This document shows, in pieces, positions 18,021 through 27,967 of a DNA stretch of 64,000 nt. Under the pieces are notes generated by a model that was not told where the DNA came from, did not search any database, and saw nothing but the letters and a program-made list of their open reading frames with translations. Origin of the DNA: a bacterium (GTDB lineage Bacteria > Zhuqueibacterota > Zhuqueibacteria > Residuimicrobiales > Oceaniaggregativiventaceae); contig JAKQNP010000036.1 in assembly GCA_029565675.1 (NCBI GenBank), positions 1 to 64,000 of the forward strand, written 5' to 3'. The translations under genes were made by a program, and so were the position numbers. How positions within the stretch are numbered: position 1 is the first letter of the stretch; each line of letters begins with the position of its first letter.

Positions 18021-19991
18021 TCAGCCGAGAATGGGCAAAGTGGCGTCGCCGCGCAAAAAGAGGGGAATCTGCTGCAGCGGCGCTTCGACATCAATTTCCT
18101 GGCCGCCGGCAATTTTTTTGTCGCTCCACACCGCCCTCCATTCGGTGCCAGCCGGAAGATAGACGGATCGGCTTCGTTTGCCTTCGTACAAAACCGGCGC
18201 CACCAGCAAATCCGGGCCAAACATAAAGGCATCGTCGATTTCCCAACTCTTTGCATCGTCTGGAAAATCGAAAAAGAGCGGGCGCATCATCGGTAGACCG
18301 GTCTCGTGGGCAACGCGCATGTGGGCGAGGATATAGGGGCGCAGCCTTTCGCGCATGAGCAACACCTCGCGAATGATGGCAAAAGCCTTTTTCCCGAACG
18401 ACCAGACTTCATTGGGGCCGCCGTTGAAATCCTTTTCGGGCAGACGGTTGCCGTGCAACCGGAACAACGGACAGAAAGCTCCATATTGAAACCAGCGCAC
18501 AATGAGCTCGCGAAAACCTTCATCCTCGGGGTCGCCCCCGATAAATCCGCCGATATCAGTAGTCCACCAGGGTATGCCGCTCACCGCCATATTCAGGCCG
18601 GCGCGCACCTGGCTGCGCAGATCTTCAAATGTCGAATAAAGATCCCCGGACCAGACCGCCCCGCCGTAGCGCTGGCTGCCTGCCCAGGCAGAACGGCAAA
18701 GACAGATGATCTCGGTTTCTCCCTCGGCCTTCATGCCCTCATAAAAGCCGCGCACATGCAGCAGGGGATAGATATTGCCGACCGCCAGACCGGGTCCCAG
18801 ATGATAGCGCAAATGGTCTGGATGAATGGGATAGGTTTCCGGTTCACAGGCGTCCAGCCACCATATCTTGATGCCATAGCGGTAGAGATTGTCTCGTACG
18901 ATCCGCCAAAAATGTTTGCGGGCGTCTGGATGGGTGGCATCGTAATAATGGATGTAGGCGGGACCGGGAACCGAGCGATCGACAAAAAGTTGATGCGCCA
19001 ATTGGCCTCGTTCCGTCTGGATCAGGTACCCCCTGGCCGCCATTTCCGCAAAGTTGCGGCTGAGCACATTAAAAGCCGGCCAGATGGATATCATGACGCG
19101 AATGCCCATTTCCTGCAGTTCGCGCATCATGGCCTCCGGATCGGGCCAGTCCGCCGGATCGAGTTCCAGGTCTCCCAAATAGATCGAATAGAAAAAATCG
19201 ATGACCAGAACGGATAGCGGCAGATCTCTGCGCCGGTACTCGCGGGCAACCTCCAGCAATTCAGCCTGAGTGCGGTAGCGCAGTTTGCTTTGCCAGAATC
19301 CGGCGGCCCATTCGGGCAGCATCGGCGGCAATCCCGTTGCTTGCACATAACTCGTGACGATTTCCGCCGGGTAATCACCAGCGGTTACCCAGTAGTCGAT
19401 TTGCTCCGTCGCCTCCGCTACCCAGCGGGTGTGATTGCGTGCAAATTCCGCCCGTCCTATAGCAGGATTGTTCCACAAAAACCCATAGCCGCGATTCGAC
19501 AGCAAAAAGGGAATCGAAACCTCGGTGTTTTTTTGCATCAGGTCGATAGTGCATCCCTTTTGATCCAGAAACGGAAGCGGGTGTTGGCCCATGCCGTAAA
19601 AACGTTCGTTGTCATGAGCTTGCCAGTTCACGGTGGTGTGAAACAGATTGCCGCCGGTGGATCGATAATCGCGGGCCGGCAACATGAAATGCAGCGGCTG
19701 TTCGGTGAGCAGCTCTTGACCCGTGTCAGCGCGGGAAAAGGCGATTCGTCCCTTTTCATCGATGCGGATGCGCAGCTTGCCGTTGACCGCTTGGGCAACG
19801 GATTGCACGGATTCGATTTTCAACACCGGATTGGAGCAGGGGAGCAGTGCCTGCGGAAGATCGTCGCGGATCTCGCGGTTGCGCGTGGCGCGCAACCGAA
19901 TGCTGTTTTCTCCCCAGGCTTCGATGCGGACTATTTCGTTGCTCAATTTAACGTACAGAACACCATCAACGACATCAAATTGCGCGTTCAT
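18021..19991 (-). CDS. Glycoside hydrolase family 31 (alpha-glucosidase/alpha-xylosidase)
   Basis: A 656-residue GH31 enzyme. The nucleophile is D380 in [10 protein letters not shown], and the acid/base is D450 in [10 protein letters not shown]. The N-terminal beta domain includes [10 protein letters not shown], and [11 protein letters not shown] is the conserved loop after the acid/base. No signal peptide is present, so it acts in the cytoplasm on imported alpha-linked oligosaccharides. WWLD-C-E resembles the alpha-xylosidase/glucosidase branch, but the substrate is uncertain. ATG at 19991 has GAGGAG five bases upstream, whereas the GTG at 19997 would be too close. Confidence 0.88.
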   Translation of the reverse strand: MNAQFDVVDGVLYVKLSNEIVRIEAWGENSIRLRATRNREIRDDLPQALLPCSNPVLKIESVQSVAQAVNGKLRIRIDEKGRIAFSRADTGQELLTEQPLHFMLPARDYRSTGGNLFHTTVNWQAHDNERFYGMGQHPLPFLDQKGCTIDLMQKNTEVSIPFLLSNRGYGFLWNNPAIGRAEFARNHTRWVAEATEQIDYWVTAGDYPAEIVTSYVQATGLPPMLPEWAAGFWQSKLRYRTQAELLEVAREYRRRDLPLSVLVIDFFYSIYLGDLELDPADWPDPEAMMRELQEMGIRVMISIWPAFNVLSRNFAEMAARGYLIQTERGQLAHQLFVDRSVPGPAYIHYYDATHPDARKHFWRIVRDNLYRYGIKIWWLDACEPETYPIHPDHLRYHLGPGLAVGNIYPLLHVRGFYEGMKAEGETEIICLCRSAWAGSQRYGGAVWSGDLYSTFEDLRSQVRAGLNMAVSGIPWWTTDIGGFIGGDPEDEGFRELIVRWFQYGAFCPLFRLHGNRLPEKDFNGGPNEVWSFGKKAFAIIREVLLMRERLRPYILAHMRVAHETGLPMMRPLFFDFPDDAKSWEIDDAFMFGPDLLVAPVLYEGKRSRSVYLPAGTEWRAVWSDKKIAGGQEIDVEAPLQQIPLFLRGDATLPILG

Positions 19992-20052
19992 CGCCACTCC
20001 TCAATGCTTGATTGATCGTTAAAAAATTGTATAGGAGATTCGAGAAGACCAT

Positions 20053-20787
20053 TCAGCCGGTTGTCTGGCAGTTTTTGTCCAGCTGATAGATTGCTGCTTT
20101 CATATCTTTGCTGTAAGGAGCGGAAAAGCTAAGGAATTCATGGGTGGTCGGGTGAGACAGTGAAAGTTCGGCCGCATGCAAGGCCAGACGTGCCAGGAGC
20201 GCCTTTTCCTCGTGGGCGCCGGTTCGGTAACCTTTTTTAATCCGCGAAAGCCACAAGGGTTCGCCGTTTCCGTAAAGAGGATCGGCCACCACCGGATATC
20301 CGATCGATGCCAAATGTACACGTATCTGATGGGTGCGGCCCGTCAACGGTTGGATTTGCAGCAAGGCAAAGGCGCCCAAATGCTGCAAAACATGAACACG
20401 GCTGACCGAACTCTTACCGCTTTTCAAATCGACCCGGGTCCGGTGTTGCCGATCTGCGTCGGCCGACAGGGGCAGATCGATCAGTTGGTCATCCCAGGGG
20501 GGATTTCCGACAACGAGGGCGTGATAAAATTTGGTGACTTTGTGTTCCTGGAATTGATCGTTCAAAGCCCGGTGACAAATCTCATTGCGCGGCAGGACAA
20601 CCACTCCGCTGGTCTCTTTGTCGATCCGATGAACCACCCACAATTTACCCCAGCGCAGCTCAAGAAGAGGCAACAAGTGCGGTACCTTGGGTTCGAAACG
20701 ATCAGCGAGGCAGGCGATACCGGCAGGCTTGTTGATGGCCAACAGGTCGGCATCGTCGTATAACACTGCAATGGAGTTTGGTTTCAT
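20053..20787 (-). CDS. RNA pseudouridine synthase, RluA family
   Basis: A 244-residue enzyme isomerising uridine to pseudouridine in rRNA or tRNA. VHRIDKETSGVVV (residues 52-64) holds catalytic D56, and LTGRTHQIRVHLASIGYPV is the second family motif. There is no S4 domain, so it is closer to RluA, RluC-short or TruC than to RluD. ATG at 20787 is used, because the earlier codons lie within the neighbouring gene's region. The particular RNA site is unknown. Confidence 0.88.
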   Translation of the reverse strand: MKPNSIAVLYDDADLLAINKPAGIACLADRFEPKVPHLLPLLELRWGKLWVVHRIDKETSGVVVLPRNEICHRALNDQFQEHKVTKFYHALVVGNPPWDDQLIDLPLSADADRQHRTRVDLKSGKSSVSRVHVLQHLGAFALLQIQPLTGRTHQIRVHLASIGYPVVADPLYGNGEPLWLSRIKKGYRTGAHEEKALLARLALHAAELSLSHPTTHEFLSFSAPYSKDMKAAIYQLDKNCQTTG

Positions 20788-20821
20788 GGACAAATTCCTG
20801 CTGTCATTCGGTGGCTTTGGT

Positions 20822-21628
20822 CTATCCTCTATCCATGACTGATTCACCATAGTCGATGGCGATGGTGTCGCCGTTGATCCATTGCACATCCATCGAGCAC
20901 AACGATGCGATGGCATTGGCGACATCGGCTGGCGTGGTCAACCGGCCAGCCGGATTACGCCGCAAGGTTGCTTCGATCATCGCCTCGTATCCGGGAATTT
21001 TCTGCAACGCCGGGGTATTGGTGACGCCGGCTTTGAGGGCATTGCAGGTCACACCGATTGGACCAAGTTCGAGAGCCAATTGCCGGATATGAGCTTCGAG
21101 AGCTGCTTTGGCCGCCGAGACAGCGCCATAATAAGGCAGTACAGTATGGCTGCCGTGACTGGTCATGGCAAATATTCTGGATCCATAGCCGAGCAAGTTT
21201 TGCCAAAACAACTCTTGTGCCCAATAAATCAGGGAATGCGCCATGACATTCATGGTCATGGCGACATTGTCCGGCGCGATGCATTTGCTTGCGTCCTTGT
21301 CGATAAATAGTTTGAGAGAACCGAAAGCCAAAGAGTGCAACATGACTTTGATATGCTGGCCGCGCGGAATCTTTTTTCGGATTTCAGCCACAACCTCGGC
21401 GCGTTTTTTACCATCGGCGGCATTGATGTTAAAATAGGTCGCACAACCGCCAGCTGTTTTAATTTTCACGATCAATTCTTCGACTTGTGGTTGGGTCGAT
21501 TTGCGGTCGAGGTGCACACCAAAGATATGGTATCCCTCATGTGCCAGGCGCAGCGCTGCAGCTGCCCCGAAACCGCTGCTGGCCCCGAGAATCAACGCAT
21601 AACAGCTGTCGGTTTTGTGTTCTTTCAT
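20822..21628 (-). CDS. SDR oxidoreductase, FabI/FabL-like enoyl-ACP reductase
   Basis: A 268-residue Rossmann enzyme. GASSGFG at residues 15-21 binds NAD(P)H. The catalytic pair is Y167 and K174, spaced Y-x6-K as in enoyl-ACP reductases FabI and FabL, whereas classical short-chain dehydrogenases have Y-x3-K. VMLHSLAFGS corresponds to the FabI strand with a conserved histidine-serine. It would reduce the double bond in fatty-acid elongation. It ends 34 bases before the pseudouridine synthase gene and is probably co-transcribed with it. Confidence 0.72.
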   Translation of the reverse strand: MKEHKTDSCYALILGASSGFGAAAALRLAHEGYHIFGVHLDRKSTQPQVEELIVKIKTAGGCATYFNINAADGKKRAEVVAEIRKKIPRGQHIKVMLHSLAFGSLKLFIDKDASKCIAPDNVAMTMNVMAHSLIYWAQELFWQNLLGYGSRIFAMTSHGSHTVLPYYGAVSAAKAALEAHIRQLALELGPIGVTCNALKAGVTNTPALQKIPGYEAMIEATLRRNPAGRLTTPADVANAIASLCSMDVQWINGDTIAIDYGESVMDRG

Positions 21629-22049
21629 TTTTACCTCGTTTTATGGTCTCCGGGCCGTCGCATAGGTGGATGCAGTGGACTGAAGAGAGATCCGCCATCT
21701 CGGCTCAGGAGTAGAGCAGGTTCAGGCATAACTGCTGTGTTCAGCGCAATTGATTTCGATCGATTAAAAAAGAGTGAACGACTCTTGCAGCGATGCATTT
21801 TATCAGCCGTAATTTACGAAAAATGCAGCAAACCGCCAATATCGAAATCTAGTATAAATCAGCACCCCGGCAAAATGCCGGCAGTCGGACTTTGTATTTG
21901 AAATCTCGGCGTCAGTTTTGTATATTGATTTCCTAGCCTGAAAAACTGCTTGTTTCTCAGCGATTAGATTTTTAATTTATTTGAATATGATTCATTTTAT
22001 GTAAAATATCCTAGCAGCGCCAAACAGGATTGACAGCTTGGAGACCATG
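21629..22049. other. Divergent intergenic region before the ETF operon
   Basis: Holds promoters for the reductase (minus) and the acyl-CoA dehydrogenase operon (plus). TGCATTTT at 21794-21801 and AAAATGCA at 21820-21827 form an 8-bp inverted repeat. The 60 bases before the dehydrogenase are strongly AT-rich (around TTGAATATGATTCATTTTATG), as expected of a promoter. No gene seen. Confidence 0.45.
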
Positions 22050-24074
22050 ATGGATTCGATTAAAATTATTCCCAGCGATGAACTGCGCGCCATTTTGTGG
22101 CGATTCGCTGATCGCTATGATCTGCAGATGGTGATGCAGTCCGCACGAACAGTGGCGCGGGGCGCTGTTGCGCGGGCGGTTGCCAATGGTGCCCGCAAGT
22201 CGCATGAATGGTCATCGGAAAAAGCACAGCTGCTCGATGCTTTCGATGAATCAGGAATCACTGCTCTTTTTATGGATCCCCGGTACGGCGGTTATATCGA
22301 GGGGCCGAAAAACCTGGCACTCGCGCTCGTTGCTTTCGAGCTCTCCTGGGTAGATGCTGGTGCCGCCACCAGCAGTCTCGCTGGCAATCTGGCATTGGCT
22401 CCGATCCATGAGCGCGGAACAGAAGAGCAGCGAGAAAACTACATGTCGGCGGCTGTTCCGCCGAGTGGCGGAGAAAAACGCACCGCCCGTCGCGGGGCAT
22501 TTGGACTCACTGAACCATTGCCGTATGTTGGAGTGGAAACCGGAATTCTGAGCGGTAAAATGCGTATTGCGGAATGGTCTGACTCTACTGCTGAGCCGAT
22601 TCTGCAGATCGAGAAACGGGGTCGATTTATCACGAATATGGATTTTGCTGATTTTGTTTGCGTGGCGGTTGAGAGCGACGATGAGCGTCTTAAAGGCAGC
22701 TGTATGGTGATTCTCGAAACGGGCGACCAGGGTACCTTTGATCGGGGCGCTCCGACCTTGAAACTGGTACATCAGCTCTCCTCAACCCGCGATCCAATTT
22801 TTAGCCTGCGCGTTCCGGCGAGCCGTATCATCGGCGGCTATGAAATCAAGGATGGCACTGTGGTTCCCCGTTTTTCACACAGCGAGATCATTGAAGCGGT
22901 TTTCAAACGGACTCGTGTTACCGTGGCATTGATGAGCGCAGCAAAATTGCTCAGCTCCGTAGAACCGATCATCCGTTATCAGCGCAGCAGATTCCGCGGC
23001 GGCAATCTCGAACCCGGTTCACCGCGCTACGAACTCGGAATTCAACAAAAAGACGACGCCGTGCAACGCCTGGCCGCGATTTGGGCCATGGGTGAAGCAT
23101 CGGCTTCCCTGGGATTCACCGCCGCCAGGGTTTTTGATCTCCTCGATCCGCTCGAAAAGGAGAAAGATCGCCTCTTTCATGAGCAAGGCATCGAGCGCGG
23201 TCGACAAGAATTGAAGCAAATTATCAAACTGCAGCAACAACTGCTTGAAATCAAAAAGACAGGTCAAAAACCATCGGAAGACGACCTGTTGTTGCGCTAT
23301 ATCGAAATCGATGCGCTTGCCAACGTGCTGTGCCCGGCAAGCAAACTCTGGTGCACTGGCCAGGGCGCCACCATGATGCGCGAAGCCGTCAGCCTGATGG
23401 GCGGCTATGGCATTACCGAAGATTGTCCCGGATTTCTCGGACAAAAATGGCAGGATGCCCAACTGGAAGCAACCTATGAAGGACCGGAAGCCGTACAACG
23501 GCGACAATTGTCCTTTACCATGACCAATCCGGTTTTCTTGTTCATGATGCGCGGCTGGATTGCGGACTTGGCGGAAACCGAAATCCAGCATCCCGGCACG
23601 GGAGCCGCCGGTCTGGGTCAGAGCTTTGACCTCTGGCTCGCGACTCTGGAGTTTCTGCAGTCTCATGCCGACGACAACAATGGCAAACTTTACAGCAGTT
23701 CACGGCACGGCGTCACTTTCCCGCTCGCCGATGCCTTGTGCTGGTTGCTCGCTGCTTTTTATCAGCTCCAGGATCTCATCCATCTCGAAGAAGCAGGAGC
23801 AGAAAGTCCTTCTTTGGCGGAAGAACTTCCAGGAGCGATTGTATTTCTGCGCGATCTCTGCATGCTGCAAAGCTGTCGCTCCTGCGGCGAAGCACTCCGC
23901 TTGCTCTCGGAATTGGTGCATGGATATACCCTTGATCAGCAGATGGTCGACCGATTCGTTGCTGAACGCAGCGCCATCGAACGATCGTTCCATGGCCTTG
24001 GGGAGGCAAAAGAACGCGCCGGCCGTTCTTTGACTTGCATTATGATTCCTGAAACCTTGGATTATCCAGTATAG
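22050..24074 (+). CDS. Acyl-CoA dehydrogenase-like flavoprotein with C-terminal extension
   Basis: About 674 residues. The N-terminal and middle acyl-CoA dehydrogenase domains are present (RGAFGLTEPLPYVG resembles the FAD/substrate loop). LMGGYGITEDCPG and YEGPEAVQRRQL close the C-terminal domain, with E477 the expected catalytic base. About 180 further residues follow, helical and with two Cys pairs (LQSCRSCGEAL), so it is longer than typical 380-residue dehydrogenases and nearer the long AcaD/FadE type. First gene of an operon with an ETF-QO-like protein, EtfB and EtfA, which would take its electrons. ATG 22050 fits the GGAG spacing, and 22047 is also possible. Confidence 0.8.
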   Translation: MDSIKIIPSDELRAILWRFADRYDLQMVMQSARTVARGAVARAVANGARKSHEWSSEKAQLLDAFDESGITALFMDPRYGGYIEGPKNLALALVAFELSWVDAGAATSSLAGNLALAPIHERGTEEQRENYMSAAVPPSGGEKRTARRGAFGLTEPLPYVGVETGILSGKMRIAEWSDSTAEPILQIEKRGRFITNMDFADFVCVAVESDDERLKGSCMVILETGDQGTFDRGAPTLKLVHQLSSTRDPIFSLRVPASRIIGGYEIKDGTVVPRFSHSEIIEAVFKRTRVTVALMSAAKLLSSVEPIIRYQRSRFRGGNLEPGSPRYELGIQQKDDAVQRLAAIWAMGEASASLGFTAARVFDLLDPLEKEKDRLFHEQGIERGRQELKQIIKLQQQLLEIKKTGQKPSEDDLLLRYIEIDALANVLCPASKLWCTGQGATMMREAVSLMGGYGITEDCPGFLGQKWQDAQLEATYEGPEAVQRRQLSFTMTNPVFLFMMRGWIADLAETEIQHPGTGAAGLGQSFDLWLATLEFLQSHADDNNGKLYSSSRHGVTFPLADALCWLLAAFYQLQDLIHLEEAGAESPSLAEELPGAIVFLRDLCMLQSCRSCGEALRLLSELVHGYTLDQQMVDRFVAERSAIERSFHGLGEAKERAGRSLTCIMIPETLDYPV

Positions 24075-24082
24075 GTCAATTG

Positions 24083-25936
24083 ATGATGAGCGAAACAGAC
24101 CGCCAGCAGATGCAGGTCGATATTGCGTGTGTGGGATTTGGCCCCGCCACTGCCGGATTTCTCTATACGATCAACCAGCAATTGCTCAATCCGGACGGCA
24201 CACCCAAACTAGAAAGCCGCGTGATGCCAGGCATGCCTCTGCAGATTGTCTGCTATGAGCGCAGTGATGACCTCGGCTTTGGTGTCTCTGGTGTGGTATC
24301 CCATGCTGAATCGATGCGCGCGAGTTTGGCAGGCGTTAAATCGAGCGACATTCCCATGCTGACAGCGGTGAAACACGAGCACCTTTATTACCTGCTCGAT
24401 CCGGTCGGAGCCAGCCGCAGAAGCTCAGGTGTGCGCTTTCTCGACACCCTGGTACAGCTGTGTCGCTGGACTCCATGGTTCCGCGATCGCGCGTTTCGCA
24501 TGCCGTTCATCCCCGGTTTTCTCGCCAAACATGGGGGATGGATCTTTTCCATCGGCCAGTTCAGCCAATGGCTTGCCGGGCAGATCATGTCTACCGGTCT
24601 GATCCAATTGTGGCCGGGGACACCAGTCAGCGAACCGCTTTTTGACAGCGATCGCGTTCGCGGTATCCGGCTTCTGGATCAGGGTACGGATCTGAATGGT
24701 GCTCCGACAGAGGGTTTTATGGCCGGCATGGATATTCTGGCTGATTTGAGCGTGGTTGGAGATGGACCGGTCGGCACAGTGGGAATGCAATTGGATGACC
24801 ATTTTGGCCTGCCTCCGGGGCATGAACGCAAAGATTGGGCGCTCGGCATCAAGGCGGTCGTCGAATTGGCTGAAGATACCCAACTTCAAGAAGGCTCGGT
24901 TTTTCATACGTTTGGTTTTCCAGAACCTGAAATATTCGGTTTTATTTATATCCATCCCAATCGTTTGGCATCTCTGGGTATTTTTGTTCCTTCATGGCTG
25001 GACAATCCGGTTCGCACAGGCTATCGCTATTTGCAGCACTGGATGCGCCATCCAATGTTGGCCAAGTTGCTCAAGGGATCTACTCTGCGTTCCTGGGGCG
25101 CCAAATCGCTGCAAGAATCAGGGCGTCTTGGTGAGCCCTTCTGGGTCGGTGATGGATTTGTGCGAATTGGCGAGGGATCGGGCAGCACCAATATTTTCAC
25201 CAATTCCGGCGTCGACGAAGCCTGGCATACCGGCAAACTGCTTGCCGATGCAATTGTCGAATTGTATGGCTGCGGAAAAGAGATCAACAAACAAAACTTG
25301 CAAGAGACTTATGTAAAACATCGGCGCTCCGACAGGCTGGAAAAAGAAGCGAAAATCGCGGCTCACAGCCGCGATGGTTTTCAAAAAGGGCTGCTTTGGG
25401 GCTTGTTGGGTATGATGCTTACCCACCTTACGCGCGGGAAATTGTCGTTGCCGATTGCGCGGCAATCGACGCAAGAGAGGCTGCCCAATTTCGAAAGATT
25501 TTATAAAAAGAAAATCACCGCTTCTCAGTGGGATACTTTGCAACAACAAGCCGACCAAAAAGGAATCGCCATGAATGAATTGGTCATGGCGCAGGCCGGC
25601 TGGCCTGAAATACCCTTTGATGGTCGGCTGATGATGTCGCATCAGGATGCGATGCTCATCGGCGGCAAGGTCCAGGCACCGGGGGGGTATCGAGATCATG
25701 TCAGCTTTTTGAATCCACAGATCTGCCGATCTTGCCGTTTTAAGCTCTGCATCGAAATGTGTTCCGGAGAGGCGATCACGCCCGGACCGCAAGGTGTACC
25801 CCTGTTTGACCGCGATAAATGCATTCATTGCGGCGCTTGCACATGGAATTGTACCCAGTGGTTGGATGTGGCAAAACAAAAAACAAATATCGGATTTTCA
25901 GCCGGCACCGGCGGACTGCATTCCAGCGAAAACTGA
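24083..25936 (+). CDS. ETF-quinone oxidoreductase-like protein with two Fe-S motifs
   Basis: A 617-residue flavoprotein. VDIACVGFGPATAGFLY is an FAD-binding Rossmann motif, and GIKAVVELAEDTQ and IFTNSGVDEAWHTGKLLADAI fit the geranylgeranyl-reductase/FixC/ETF-QO superfamily. Classical ETF-QO has one [4Fe-4S] cluster. Here the C-terminus shows eight cysteines, C-x2-C-x4-C-x3-C starting near residue 548 and CIHCGACTWNC near 582, which suggests two clusters. It would move electrons from EtfAB to quinone or ferredoxin. Translated nine bases after the dehydrogenase. Confidence 0.78.
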   Translation: MMSETDRQQMQVDIACVGFGPATAGFLYTINQQLLNPDGTPKLESRVMPGMPLQIVCYERSDDLGFGVSGVVSHAESMRASLAGVKSSDIPMLTAVKHEHLYYLLDPVGASRRSSGVRFLDTLVQLCRWTPWFRDRAFRMPFIPGFLAKHGGWIFSIGQFSQWLAGQIMSTGLIQLWPGTPVSEPLFDSDRVRGIRLLDQGTDLNGAPTEGFMAGMDILADLSVVGDGPVGTVGMQLDDHFGLPPGHERKDWALGIKAVVELAEDTQLQEGSVFHTFGFPEPEIFGFIYIHPNRLASLGIFVPSWLDNPVRTGYRYLQHWMRHPMLAKLLKGSTLRSWGAKSLQESGRLGEPFWVGDGFVRIGEGSGSTNIFTNSGVDEAWHTGKLLADAIVELYGCGKEINKQNLQETYVKHRRSDRLEKEAKIAAHSRDGFQKGLLWGLLGMMLTHLTRGKLSLPIARQSTQERLPNFERFYKKKITASQWDTLQQQADQKGIAMNELVMAQAGWPEIPFDGRLMMSHQDAMLIGGKVQAPGGYRDHVSFLNPQICRSCRFKLCIEMCSGEAITPGPQGVPLFDRDKCIHCGACTWNCTQWLDVAKQKTNIGFSAGTGGLHSSEN

Positions 25937-25995
25937 CAAAAGCCTGGTTCTGGCAAGCGAAAATTGCCTGGTAATTGCAATATTGGAGAAATCAA

Positions 25996-26805
25996 ATGTC
26001 TTTCTTTCACATCGTGGTTTGCTCAGGCGTGGCACCAGACCCGCTGCAAACTCTTTTACCCGTTTCTGACCATTCTGCACCGGCTCTAAAAAACGAACAG
26101 ATGCTGCCGCATCTTCTCGATCCGTGGGCTGAACACAGCTTGTTTGAAGCTGCAAATTTGGCCAAAAATAACCCGCAGAGCAAAGTATGGTTGGTCAGTA
26201 TGGCACCAAGAGCCAAACTATCCCAGGTGATGATGAAGGTCGCACAAAAAGCGTCTTTTGAACTGGTCGCGTTAGATGCCCCCTCGAACGGGTTCACCGA
26301 CAGCTTTGCTGCCGCTGAAAAATTGGCTGAGACCATCCGATCCATTCCCTCGCTCGATTTCAATCGTCTGCTGTTGTTTGGAGGCTGGGAATCGGCATCG
26401 CGCGCTTCCGGCACCACCCTGCAAATGACCGGCGAGCTTTTGAATATTTGTGATCAATTTCAAGGAGTAGATGAACTGGAAGTTACAAATGACGGCAGCC
26501 TAAGGGTTTTGGAGCGCCTGGAAGGAGGGGAACATCAGATTTCCCTCTGCGCGGGGCCACCGGCCGTATTGGGATGGGCGACCGGTAATTTGCCCGAGCC
26601 GCCCAACAATCCGCAGGTTGGCATGACAAATATGCGGCAGATCATGCCGGCATTGCAAAAAGCGCAGGCGTTTGGCTATCCCGCTGACGCACTCCAGTTT
26701 ACATCTGTGGCTTTGCCACAGCAAAAGCGCGATACAGAACTTGTAAAAGATAAAAATCCACAAGAAATCGCTCGCGAAATCGTCGACTGGATGAGGCGGC
26801 AATAG
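25996..26805 (+). CDS. etfB: Electron transfer flavoprotein beta subunit
   Basis: A 269-residue EtfB-like protein. WAEHSLFEAANLAKNN matches the EtfB region near the AMP/FAD site, and LLLFGGWESASRASGTTLQM stands where EtfB has DGDTGQ-type sequence. LPEPPNNPQVGMTNMRQIM is the recognition loop region. TTGGAGAAATCA precedes the ATG at 25996. It pairs with the next gene, etfA, 14 bases downstream. With the dehydrogenase and ETF-QO it forms a complete acyl-CoA-to-quinone chain. Confidence 0.83.
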   Translation: MSFFHIVVCSGVAPDPLQTLLPVSDHSAPALKNEQMLPHLLDPWAEHSLFEAANLAKNNPQSKVWLVSMAPRAKLSQVMMKVAQKASFELVALDAPSNGFTDSFAAAEKLAETIRSIPSLDFNRLLLFGGWESASRASGTTLQMTGELLNICDQFQGVDELEVTNDGSLRVLERLEGGEHQISLCAGPPAVLGWATGNLPEPPNNPQVGMTNMRQIMPALQKAQAFGYPADALQFTSVALPQQKRDTELVKDKNPQEIAREIVDWMRRQ

Positions 26806-26819
26806 AAGAGAGGAACAGA

Positions 26820-27848
26820 ATGGAGCGTTTTTTATACTTGCTGCACCACGAAAACGATGGTTCATTTGCAGATCGCGCCCTTGAGGGATTGGCATTCGCC
26901 AAAGCTTTAGCCGCACAAGTCGGCGGTGATTTACACGTTGCTGTTTGCGGCGAGCAGGCGACAAAAGCAGCGCACAATTTGGCTGGCGCAAGTCAGCAAC
27001 CGATTCTTGTGGTGGAAGGGGCAGAGTTTGCGTTTCCGCGCTTTGCCACCGATGCAGCAGCATTGACCGCGATTTGCGAAACAGCTGCGCCGACAGTCGT
27101 GTTGGCTTGCAGCACAACCCGCATGACGCGCGTGCTTGCGGCGGTTGCCTGTCGCTGCAAAGGCGCCATCGATACGCACATTACCGGGGTTTCTGTTAAT
27201 GGCGGTCAACTCAGCGTGCAGCGCTGGTATTACCGCCAAAGAATTCAGGCAGAACAATGCCGCAGTAAGCGTCCATGGTTTATGCTTTTCGAAGGCGGCA
27301 TGGCACCGGCCTGGCAAATTCAGACCGGCACAGTGCAAATCCAAAAGGTCGAGTGTCGTTTGCCGGCCGACAAGATTCGCACCATCGTCGAAGGGAAACG
27401 AACTCCGAGCGGCGAAAGCCAGACCATAAGACCGGCAGCAAACTTGCTTTTTGTGGCGGGTGCCGGATGGACCAAAAAACAATCCGACGGTCAGACACAC
27501 CCAGACCAGGCAGCATCGCTGATCCGCACGTTTTTACAGCTCGGTGGCGCATCTCTAGGCAGCACGAAATCTCTGGTGGATCTCAAAGGTGAGGGACAGA
27601 CGGTTTTGCCGTTCTTGACCCACCTCAATCAGGTCGGCCAGACCGGGTCGACCCCTCGCCATCCGAAAGGCCTGGCCACCTGTTGTCACGGCGAAGAGCC
27701 GCATGTCGTGGGTTGGAGATTTATCAATGAAAGGCGTGCAATAAATTTAGATGCCAATTGCGGCTGGGCGCAAGGCAAAGCCGATGTGCTCTATGTGGCA
27801 GATGCGTTTGCGGTGTTGGAAGAGATCAACAAGCTGTTGCAGGAGTGA
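26820..27848 (+). CDS. etfA: Electron transfer flavoprotein alpha subunit
   Basis: A 342-residue EtfA. The C-terminal FAD-binding domain includes GASLGSTKSLVD, NQVGQTGSTPRHPKGLATCC and INERRAINLDANCG, with NLLFVAGAGW as the strand leading in. The N-terminal domain is shorter and more divergent. GAGAGGAACAGA provides a strong ribosome site. Cysteines in TCCHGEE and NCGW are unusual in EtfA but conserved-looking. Last gene of the operon. The following gene points the other way. Confidence 0.85.
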   Translation: MERFLYLLHHENDGSFADRALEGLAFAKALAAQVGGDLHVAVCGEQATKAAHNLAGASQQPILVVEGAEFAFPRFATDAAALTAICETAAPTVVLACSTTRMTRVLAAVACRCKGAIDTHITGVSVNGGQLSVQRWYYRQRIQAEQCRSKRPWFMLFEGGMAPAWQIQTGTVQIQKVECRLPADKIRTIVEGKRTPSGESQTIRPAANLLFVAGAGWTKKQSDGQTHPDQAASLIRTFLQLGGASLGSTKSLVDLKGEGQTVLPFLTHLNQVGQTGSTPRHPKGLATCCHGEEPHVVGWRFINERRAINLDANCGWAQGKADVLYVADAFAVLEEINKLLQE

Positions 27849-27967
27849 CTCTCTGGTGCAAGCAGGTCGCCAGTCCTCGCTTCTGGCGGCAACGAACGGG
27901 TGAACGATTGTTGTTTTCATGGCCATACCGTCCAAACCGGTCGGGTTCGGGAGCAACGGCAGGCATT

